NCBI GenBank assembly: GCA_016184445.1
Contig: JACPCT010000101.1
Coordinates: 1 to 7,343, forward strand
Reading direction: 5' to 3'
DNA: 7,343 nt
Source: Candidatus Tectimicrobiota bacterium
GTDB taxonomy: Bacteria > UBA8248
In this document: positions 1-4,883 of the stretch, in pieces
Layout: each line of letters begins with the position of its first letter
Position numbering within the stretch: position 1 is the stretch's first letter
The notes under the pieces: model-generated
Told to the model about the DNA's origin: nothing
The model's input: the letters and a program-made list of their open reading frames with translations, nothing else
Databases searched by the model: none
Position numbers and translations under genes: made by a program

Positions 1-42
1 AGGGGAGGCGGGGCCGGGGCACGCCCTTTGAAAAGCCGTCAT

Positions 43-86
43 CCTGAGCCCTTCGCTTCACTCAGGGTAAACTCCGCGAAGGGCCT
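43..86. repeat. REP-like extragenic palindrome
   Basis: Perfect 9-bp arms GCCCTTCGC (48-56) and GCGAAGGGC (76-84) flank a 19-nt loop. A second, mutually exclusive pairing exists between CCTGAG (43-48) and CTCAGG (61-66). This resembles the short interspersed palindromes that recur between genes in many environmental genomes. It lies beyond the stop of the leftward DUF2283 gene and could fold as a transcript-end hairpin, but there is no U-tract, so an intrinsic terminator is not supported. The repeat character is inferred, since only one copy is visible here. Confidence 0.55.
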
Positions 87-200
87 GCTTCTGGGTGAGT
101 CTTCCCTCGCACCAACGCTCCCTCACGCCGCGAACCTGAGCACTTCCACCTCCTTCCCTCCCTTCACGGCCTCCTCGGCCAGATCGAGGACATGAGCCCC

Positions 201-398
201 CTACTCCACCATCTCGAACTCGACCTTGCGGGCGTCGGTGACGCGCTTGGAGGCGTCGAGGATTTCGAGGGAGACGAGGTTCCCCTGGGCGTCGTAGTCG
301 AGGATGACGCCCGGCTTGTCCTCGTCGCTCTCCGAGACGGGGGAGTCCTTGAGGATCACGCTGAGGGTGTCCGTGCGGGGGTCGAAGGTGACCTTCAT
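201..398 (-). CDS. DUF2283 family protein, putative antitoxin
   Basis: A 65-residue protein of the DUF2283 type. It has the family's N-terminal beta strands (MKVTFDPRTDTLSVIL, residues 1-16), then the core PGVILDYDAQGNLVSLEILDAS (29-50, shown here as one stretch slightly shortened in family alignments). Length is typical for the family. The start is taken at 398 rather than the upstream in-frame ATG at 413, because GGAGGGAG sits 5 nt before 398 and the ATG overlaps the upstream stop as ATGA, indicating translational coupling. DUF2283 genes often follow DUF4258 or related small genes, and an antitoxin role is commonly proposed but not shown by this sequence. The frame remains open for 25 codons beyond its TAG. 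Family assignment is confident; function is inferred. Confidence 0.82.
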   Translation of the reverse strand: MKVTFDPRTDTLSVILKDSPVSESDEDKPGVILDYDAQGNLVSLEILDASKRVTDARKVEFEMVE

Positions 399-673
399 GG
401 CCGCTCCCTCCAATACTTCGCGATCTTGCCCGTCCGGTAGGCGGTCACGACCTCCGGGGGCCGCCGATCCATGTCCACGATGACCCTGATCAGCCAGCGC
501 GCCCCGCCAGAGTCAAAGAGCAACTGGAACACCTCTCTGCCCCGCCGGGCCTCGATGCGCTGGCCGGGGTTCTCAAGGATATCCCGGACCACTTCCGGGG
601 AAAGGCCGCGCCGCTCCATCTCGAAGGCCGCGTGCGGGGTGATCGCATACGCCGGCAGGCCTTCCCGCGCCAT
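395..673 (-). CDS. DUF4258 family protein, putative toxin
   Basis: A 92-residue protein matching DUF4258, a small alpha/beta family often compared with RelE/BrnT-type ribonuclease toxins. Visible landmarks are the N-terminal helix ITPHAAFEMERRGLS (11-25) with the conserved His14 and Arg21-Arg22, the following helix with a VVRDILENP motif, and the C-terminal strand VVTAYRTGKIAKYW (76-89), which is diagnostic of the family. The start is the ATG at 671-673, preceded by TTGGAG 8 nt upstream. The gene begins 40 nt after the lipoprotein stop and ends inside the DUF2283 start codon (ATGA overlap). Toxin-first order with a coupled small partner resembles HigBA-type modules. Ribonuclease activity is a guess from fold similarity; the catalytic residues are not established. 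Confidence 0.82.
   Translation of the reverse strand: MAREGLPAYAITPHAAFEMERRGLSPEVVRDILENPGQRIEARRGREVFQLLFDSGGARWLIRVIVDMDRRPPEVVTAYRTGKIAKYWRERP
404..411 (-). promoter_or_regulatory. Shine-Dalgarno site that sets the DUF2283 start
   Basis: GGAGGGAG on the minus strand, 5 nt before the ATG at 398. It lies inside the end of the DUF4258 gene and favours the 65-residue product over the start at 413. Confidence 0.7.
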
Positions 674-713
674 TCATTCTACTCCAAGAGATAGGCCGGA
701 AGCGAAATCCCCC

Positions 714-1970
714 TCACCTCAACGGCGGCACTTTCTCGGGCCTGAAGGTATCGGCGGGGGGGGCCGGCTCGCCGGTGCCCAGGCCCGGGATGGCGAGGCG
801 CTGGCTGGCGGCCTTGTCCTCGTAGGCGCGGCCGGAGGCGACGCGCACCTCGAAGCGGGGGGGGCGGCCCGAGGCGGGGGGGGCCTTGTCCGGGATCCGG
901 AAGACGAAGGGCCGCCGCTCGCCGGGCCGCAGGGCCTTCTCCTCGTGGCGGGTGCGGCAGCACTTGCGGCCGCCCTCGTCGAGCTCGGCCTCGAGGGTGA
1001 GGTCGTAGGAGAAGTCGGGGTCGGTGTTGTGGAGGGTGCCGTGGACGCGCAGGACGGGCTTGCAGCCGTCGCACTTGGGGGGGGTGTAGACCTCGGCCTC
1101 GGCGTCGAGCACCTGGACGAAGCGGGCGGCCTGGCCGCCGCGGCCCCGGTGAAGGAGGACGAGGGCGGCCTGGACGCGCTCCTTGTGGGGGGAAGCGGGG
1201 TAGCGCTCGAGGAAGCGCTCCAGCGCCGCGGCGCGGCCGGAGCGCTCGGCCCCGCGCAGGGCCTCCTCCTCCATGTGCCGGGCGACCTGCGCGGCCTCGG
1301 GGGTGCCGGGGTGCCCGCGGAGGAAGTCCGTCCAGTCCTTCTCCTCCTTGGAGCGGATGACGCGCTCGAAGGCGGCCCGCCGCAGGGCCTCGCGGGCCTC
1401 GGCGAGGTAGGGGCTGCCGGGGTTGTCGTGGATGAAGCGGGAGAGATCGATCTCCCGGCGCTCCTCCTTCACCTTGTCGAGCAGGAGGCGCTCGAGGCGC
1501 TGGGTGGCGGCGGCGGTCCACTCGCTGCGCTGCTTGCCGTATTGGGCGAGGAAGGCGCGGTAGGCGGGGATGGTGTCCTCCCCCTTCACCTTCTCGTACT
1601 CGGCCCGCTGGAGGCTGCGCTGGGCGCCCATGGCTTGGCCGCTCTGGGGGAAGCGCCGGAGGAAGGCCTGGAGGACGGCCGGGTCGCGCGTGGAGAGGGC
1701 GTCGTAGTAGGCGAGGCGCTCGGCCCAGTGGCCGGCCTGGCGGGCGTAGGCGCCGGCGGGGTGGTGCTCGAGGTAGCGGGCGTAGGATTGGGCGGTGTGC
1801 TCGCGGGCGGCGTTCGCGTAGTCGGCCTCGTCCTGGGGGGCGGCGGCGGCCGGACCGGAGGGGCCGCCCGGGGAGGAGATGCTCCCGCAGCCGGCGGCGC
1901 CCAGCACCCCCGCCAGGAGGGCGGGCGCGAGGGCGGCGCGCAGCCAGGGGCCGAGGCGGTGGCTCTTCAT
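714..1970 (-). CDS. Lipoprotein with six ~37-residue helical repeats and a Cys-containing C-terminal domain
   Basis: A 418-residue predicted lipoprotein of no named family that I recognise. The signal peptide (1-27) has basic residues, a hydrophobic stretch ALAPALLAGVLGAAG and a lipobox ending in Cys28. Gly29 follows, so outer-membrane sorting is possible. A Pro/Ala/Gly-rich linker runs to about residue 50. Residues 61-270 contain six repeats with an aromatic-Leu/Ile pair at 66, 103, 140, 179, 216 and 253, mostly followed by a charged pair and a Pro; spacing is 37, 37, 39, 37 and 37. This is TPR-like or BamD-like. The C-terminal part (284-395) is beta-rich with CDGC (300-303) and CC (337-338), possibly disulfides or a metal site. 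AGGAGAGG precedes the ATG, 16 nt after the SCO1664-like stop, so the two are probably cotranscribed. A scaffold or envelope role is inferred only. Confidence 0.8.
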   Translation of the reverse strand: MKSHRLGPWLRAALAPALLAGVLGAAGCGSISSPGGPSGPAAAAPQDEADYANAAREHTAQSYARYLEHHPAGAYARQAGHWAERLAYYDALSTRDPAVLQAFLRRFPQSGQAMGAQRSLQRAEYEKVKGEDTIPAYRAFLAQYGKQRSEWTAAATQRLERLLLDKVKEERREIDLSRFIHDNPGSPYLAEAREALRRAAFERVIRSKEEKDWTDFLRGHPGTPEAAQVARHMEEEALRGAERSGRAAALERFLERYPASPHKERVQAALVLLHRGRGGQAARFVQVLDAEAEVYTPPKCDGCKPVLRVHGTLHNTDPDFSYDLTLEAELDEGGRKCCRTRHEEKALRPGERRPFVFRIPDKAPPASGRPPRFEVRVASGRAYEDKAASQRLAIPGLGTGEPAPPADTFRPEKVPPLR

Positions 1971-1986
1971 GCCGCTTGTCCTCTCC

Positions 1987-2763
1987 TCAGAGAAGGGGCC
2001 AGGGAACGCTCCGGTACTCCTGGGGGGTCGGGAACTTGGGGTCCTGGGCGAAGGCGCGCACGCGGCGCCGGAAGGTGTCCACCTCCCCGGGGTCGAGGAG
2101 GGACTCCAGCTCGCGGCGGAGGGGGCCCGCCGCGTCCTCGAGGGCGCAGGCTAAGCGGCGCAGGTCCTCCACCGGCCCGCCGGGCAGGCGCTGGCCGGCG
2201 AAGTCCCAGATGACGGTGCGCAGCTTGGGCCCGGAGTGGAAGGTGAGGCCGTGGTCGATGGCCCAGACGCGGCCGTCCAGCCCCTTGAAGCAGTGGCCCC
2301 CCTTGCGGTCGGTGTTGTTCACGATGAGGTCGAAGGCGGCGACGAGGGGGAGCTCGGGCCGGCCCTCCTCCCGCAGGGTGAAGTAGCTGGAGTTGTCCGC
2401 CGGGGGGATGTAGAGCTGCATCGAGCCCTCGCCGTGGGGGCCGCCGCGGATGACGGTGGGGGGGACGAAGCCCCAGCCCAGGAACCGGCTCACGAGGAAC
2501 GAGCAGCGCTCCCGCCTGTGGAGGGTGCCGTAGGGGAAGTCCCACAGGGGCCGCTCTCCGCTGGCGGGCTTGTAGACGCCGTAGAAGGCCACGCCCCCCG
2601 ACTTGAGCTGGACGGCGAAGGCGTAGTTGGAACCCTGGGGGATGAGCTCGCCCCCCTCCACCTCGGCGCCGAGGAGGAGATCCTCCGCCTCCTCGGGGGT
2701 GAAGCGGCGCCCGGCGTGGGGGCCGGGGGCGGCCTTGGGGGTGCGGTGCGCCTTGGGGGTCAA
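1987..2763 (-). CDS. SCO1664 family protein (PI3K/PI4K-like kinase fold)
   Basis: A 258-residue protein of the SCO1664 family, which is distantly related to phosphatidylinositol 3/4-kinases and HipA-like kinases. Visible landmarks are VYKPASGERPLWDFP (63-77) with the probable nucleotide-binding Lys65, a catalytic-loop-like AAFDLIVNNTDRKGGH (142-157), and the metal-binding-like segment VWAIDHGLTF (166-175) with Asp170. No ATG suits the start. TTG at 2763 is chosen because GAGGTGG lies 5 nt upstream; GTG at 2772 would add three residues. The open frame extends much further upstream but overlaps the DUF3090 gene with proline-rich shadow sequence. The family's substrate is unknown. Adjacency to a DUF3090 gene, 56 nt upstream, is a known conserved pairing and supports the assignment. 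Confidence 0.85.
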   Translation of the reverse strand: MTPKAHRTPKAAPGPHAGRRFTPEEAEDLLLGAEVEGGELIPQGSNYAFAVQLKSGGVAFYGVYKPASGERPLWDFPYGTLHRRERCSFLVSRFLGWGFVPPTVIRGGPHGEGSMQLYIPPADNSSYFTLREEGRPELPLVAAFDLIVNNTDRKGGHCFKGLDGRVWAIDHGLTFHSGPKLRTVIWDFAGQRLPGGPVEDLRRLACALEDAAGPLRRELESLLDPGEVDTFRRRVRAFAQDPKFPTPQEYRSVPWPLL

Positions 2764-2768
2764 CGCAA

Positions 2769-2775
2769 CCACCTC
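2769..2775 (-). promoter_or_regulatory. Shine-Dalgarno site supporting a TTG start
   Basis: GAGGTGG on the minus strand, 5 nt before the TTG at 2763. It decides the proposed non-ATG start of the SCO1664-like gene. The alternative GTG start at 2772-2770 lies within this motif and would lack a good site of its own. Confidence 0.45.
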
Positions 2776-2819
2776 AGCGGGCGGCGGAGGCCGTTCAAGG
2801 GCGGAGAGTCCCGGCGGGC

Positions 2820-3398
2820 CTAGTGGCGGAAGTGGCCGTTCCGGTTCGGGTCCACCTTCCCGGAAGCCACCATGGCGTGGCGGGAGATGGCGTCCGTCCC
2901 CCGGCCGGAGGCGGAGACCTCGAGGCACTCCTTGACGAAGGCCTCCGCCTGCTCGCGCTTCAGGCAAAGCTGGAGGGAGGGCGCGGGGACGGGGGCCTCC
3001 TCGCCCTCCTCGCCCTCCTCCTCCTCGTCGTCCTCCCCCTCGGGCTCGTCGCGCTCGTCGTGGAAGAAGACGGTGATGTGGTCCTCGCCGGGCCCGTAGG
3101 CGAGGCCCAGGCGGCCCACCTTGAACTCGAGCACTCCGGGGGCGCCCCCGCGGAGGAGGGAGCGGTCGGCCAGCTGGGGGAAGTTGGCCTCCTTCTCCTC
3201 CCCTTCCCCGCCCTCGGGCGCCTCGAGCATCCGCTTCATGGCCATGGAGAGACCGTAGACCTGCTCCTTCTCCACCCAGAGGGTGGCGGCGGCGGCCTTC
3301 CCGTCCACGAGGATGCGGAAGATGCGCTTGCCCGGCATCCCGATCGCCTCGGGCTTCATCGAGTCCACCAAGCCGAAATTGTGCCGCGCAACGAACAT
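2820..3398 (-). CDS. DUF3090 family protein with acidic insert and no Cys-rich C-terminal motif
   Basis: A 192-residue protein resembling DUF3090. The N-terminal half carries the family pattern: a PGKRIFRI strand (22-29), then LWVEKEQVYGLSMAMKRML (40-58), then LEFKVGRLGLAYGPGEDHI (90-108). Residues 114-136 form a Glu/Asp-rich low-complexity tract (DEPEGEDDEEEEGEEGEE). The helix with REQAEAFVKE (148-157) and the final NGHFRH match the family's end. However, the Cys pattern normally preceding the terminal NG (recalled as CPxCG...CPR) is replaced by non-Cys residues, with Asp169, Ser172 and Asp183 at those places. The ATG at 3398 has GGGAGGA 4 nt upstream. It is the first gene of a leftward group and pairs with the SCO1664-like gene. 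Biochemical function is unknown for the family. Confidence 0.83.
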   Translation of the reverse strand: MFVARHNFGLVDSMKPEAIGMPGKRIFRILVDGKAAAATLWVEKEQVYGLSMAMKRMLEAPEGGEGEEKEANFPQLADRSLLRGGAPGVLEFKVGRLGLAYGPGEDHITVFFHDERDEPEGEDDEEEEGEEGEEAPVPAPSLQLCLKREQAEAFVKECLEVSASGRGTDAISRHAMVASGKVDPNRNGHFRH

Positions 3399-3445
3399 TC
3401 CGTCCTCCCGGCGGGTGAAGGCGCGCCCGCGGTGCCGCGCCCGCG

Positions 3446-3451
3446 ATCCTA
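3446..3451 (-). promoter_or_regulatory. Possible -10 element for the leftward operon
   Basis: TAGGAT on the minus strand, about 48 nt upstream of the DUF3090 ATG. No credible -35 hexamer lies 16-18 nt further upstream; the nearest TTGGAA is too distant. This is a weak candidate. Confidence 0.2.
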
Positions 3452-3487
3452 CACCAGAATGCCACGGCGCGCTCCGGTTTCCAAGGG

Positions 3488-3515
3488 TTGCATTTTCCCG
3501 CCTTCCTCCTATACT
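3488..3515 (+). promoter_or_regulatory. Sigma70-type promoter for the small membrane protein
   Basis: TTGCAT (3488-3493) and TATACT (3510-3515) are separated by 16 nt. The -10 matches the consensus at five of six positions, and the -35 has the TTG core. It is an AT-richer island in very G/C-rich DNA, in the divergent intergenic region, about 59 nt before the ATG at 3574. Transcription would start near 3522. Confidence 0.5.
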
Positions 3516-3573
3516 TCCTCCGGTCTTGCCTTGGGACGCCGCCCCCCGACCCGGCCGAAGGAGCTCCCTCTCC

Positions 3574-3747
3574 ATGGCGCGCGGCGACGCCAAGTCCCCG
3601 GGAACGCCCGCCGTTGTGAAGCGCGGGCCCATCGAGTACCTCCTGCTCTTCTTCCTCCTGCTGGTCGTCCTCGTCACGGCCTGGACCCTCTGGGACAACG
3701 GGATCGTGGACACCGTGGCGGGCTTCATCGAGGGCGCACCCCGCTAG
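3574..3747 (+). CDS. Small single-span membrane protein, unknown function
   Basis: A 57-residue protein. A short basic N-terminus (MARGDAKSPGTPAVVKRG) leads into one strongly hydrophobic helix (about 19-38, EYLLLFFLLLVVLVTAWTLW), followed by a short tail DNGIVDTVAGFIEGAPR. Lys16-Arg17 before the helix suggests an N-in orientation under the positive-inside rule. AAGGAG (3558-3563) lies 10 nt before the ATG, and a plausible promoter lies at 3488-3515, which makes this a real gene despite its size. It is transcribed away from the DUF3090 operon and is separated from the next gene by about 350 nt, so it is probably monocistronic. I do not recognise a family. The hydrophobic core and lack of a lipobox or cleavage motif favour a membrane anchor or small regulatory protein. 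Confidence 0.7.
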   Translation: MARGDAKSPGTPAVVKRGPIEYLLLFFLLLVVLVTAWTLWDNGIVDTVAGFIEGAPR

Positions 3748-3752
3748 CCCCC

Positions 3753-3770
3753 CCCGCCTGCCCCGGCGGG
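3753..3770. terminator. Possible terminator hairpin after the small membrane protein
   Basis: Arms CCCGCC and GGCGGG with a 6-nt loop begin 5 nt after the TAG stop. There is no T-tract, so this is at best a weak or factor-assisted terminator. Confidence 0.25.
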
Positions 3771-3795
3771 CATGAAGGCCCGCAGCGTTGTCCAT

Positions 3796-3845
3796 CCCGG
3801 GAAGGGGCGGGGTTTTCCCCCCTCCCTGCCCCGGGAAAGGGGCGG
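3796..3845. repeat. Direct repeat with imperfect hairpin
   Basis: CCCGGGAAGGGGCGG (3796-3810) recurs as CCCGGGAAAGGGGCGG (3830-3845), start to start 34 nt. The segment between them, GGGGCGGGG, TTTT, CCCCCC, can fold back on itself with CCCGGG at both ends, giving a long imperfect G/C hairpin around the TTTT. It could be an interspersed repeat or a transcription barrier; only one copy of the unit is visible. Confidence 0.45.
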
Positions 3846-3962
3846 AGGCCCCCCGAATTCCGTGTCCAGGCGCTTGCCCGGTGACCAGCCTGTCAGGCGT
3901 CACCGCCAGGCCGCACCCCTTTTGCGCGCGCCTTCCGCCACCGCCCGGGAGCCCTCTCCCGC

Positions 3963-3993
3963 TTGTCAATCGGGGGAGGAGCGGTGGTATCGT
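3963..3993 (+). promoter_or_regulatory. Weak candidate promoter for the right-hand operon
   Basis: TTGTCA (3963-3968) is five of six to the -35 consensus. The best -10 candidates are TGGTAT (3985-3990, 16-nt spacer, three of six) or TATCGT (3988-3993, 19-nt spacer, four of six), neither ideal. Use of this site would give a leader of about 95 nt containing two small hairpins. Confidence 0.3.
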
Positions 3994-4096
3994 TGCGCAT
4001 CTTCTCCCGCGGGAAGGTGGCGGCGCCCTGGGCGTCCCCGCCCGGCGGGGGCAGACCGGGCATATTCCGCATTCCTCCCAGAGGAGATCTTCCGGC

Positions 4097-4870
4097 ATGG
4101 GCAAGACCAAGTTCGATTTCGCGGGCCAGGTGGCCGTCGTCACCGGCGGCGCGCGCGGCATCGGCCGGGGCTCGGCCGAGGCGTTCGCCGAGGCGGGCGC
4201 GCGCGTCTACGTGGTGGACCTGGATGAGAAGGACGGCGAGGCCGTGGCCCAGGGCGTCCGGGCGAAGGGCGGGAAGGCGGCCTTCCTCGCCTGCGACGTG
4301 ACCGACTCGAAGCGGGTGAAGGCCGTGATCGACCAAGCCGCGGCCGAGGCCGGCCGCCTCGACATCCTGGTGAACAGCGCGGGCGGCTTCTGGCAGCAGC
4401 TCACGGTCGAGGAGACCTCCGAGGAGGAGTGGGACAAGGTGGTGGACCTCAACCTCAAGAGCATCTTCTTGAGCTGCAAGTTCGCCATCCCCCACTTCAA
4501 GAAGCAGAACTACGGGCGCATCGTGAACATCGGCTCCATGGCGGGCGTCTCGGTCTTCCCCGGGGCGCTCTCCTCCCCCCCCTACTCCGCCGCCAAGGCC
4601 GGCATCCACTCGCTGACCCGCGTCCTGGCCGTCGAGCTGGGCAAGCACGGGGTGACCGCGAACGCCATCGCCCCCGGCACCACCGCCACCGAGCGCGTCG
4701 TGGCCGTCCGCAACGCCGAGCAGATGGCCATGATCGGGCGGAACACCCTGGTCGGGCGCATCGCCCAGGTGGAGGACATGGTGGGCTGGGTGCTCTTCCT
4801 CTGCTCCCCCGAGGGCGGCTACTTCACAGGCCAGACCGTCGCCGTGAACGGCGGGAGATTCCTGCACTAG
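4097..4870 (+). CDS. Short-chain dehydrogenase/reductase (classical SDR)
   Basis: A 257-residue classical SDR, full length for the family, probably oxidising a hydroxyl or reducing a ketone with a nicotinamide cofactor. The Rossmann motif TGGARGIG spans 16-23. VVDLD (39-43), with Asp41 after the second strand, favours NAD(H) over NADP(H). NSAGG (93-97) corresponds to the NNAG motif. Catalytic residues are Asn119, Ser147, Tyr163 and Lys167 (YSAAK). Ser and Tyr are 16 residues apart, about three more than usual, the extra length lying in ALSSPP, which is encoded across a C8 tract. GAGGAG lies 10 nt before the ATG. It is the first gene of the cluster, and the acyl-CoA dehydrogenase gene starts 13 nt after its stop. 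It resembles FabG-like or 3-hydroxyacyl-CoA-type SDRs, but the substrate cannot be told. Confidence 0.93.
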   Translation: MGKTKFDFAGQVAVVTGGARGIGRGSAEAFAEAGARVYVVDLDEKDGEAVAQGVRAKGGKAAFLACDVTDSKRVKAVIDQAAAEAGRLDILVNSAGGFWQQLTVEETSEEEWDKVVDLNLKSIFLSCKFAIPHFKKQNYGRIVNIGSMAGVSVFPGALSSPPYSAAKAGIHSLTRVLAVELGKHGVTANAIAPGTTATERVVAVRNAEQMAMIGRNTLVGRIAQVEDMVGWVLFLCSPEGGYFTGQTVAVNGGRFLH

Positions 4871-4883
4871 GGAGCGGCTGCGC

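Larger units (their letters stand above)
3748..4096. other. Gene-free intergenic region with G/C-rich hairpins
   Basis: About 350 nt with no credible gene on either strand. It holds a C8 tract directly after the stop (3748-3755), a hairpin with arms CCCGCC/GGCGGG (3753-3758, 3765-3770), a larger imperfect hairpin and direct repeat (3796-3845), a palindrome TCCCGCGGGA (4005-4014), and a 5-bp hairpin CCCCG/CGGGG with a 5-nt loop (4036-4050). The final part is the leader of the short-chain dehydrogenase gene, with GAGGAG at 4081-4086. Open frames crossing it are proline/arginine-rich shadows. Confidence 0.6.

Noticed and set aside
471..2213. Long 580-residue plus-strand open frame
   Set aside because: It is antisense to the lipoprotein and DUF4258 genes, has Gly/Ala/Leu-biased composition, and no recognisable domain or ribosome-binding site; a G/C-rich shadow.
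2823..3884. 353-residue plus-strand frame across the DUF3090 gene
   Set aside because: It is antisense to a recognised family member and low in complexity.
2764..4161. N-terminal extension of the SCO1664-like frame up to 4161
   Set aside because: The frame is open by G+C bias only; it overlaps the DUF3090 gene and the divergent promoter region, and its translation is proline/arginine-rich.
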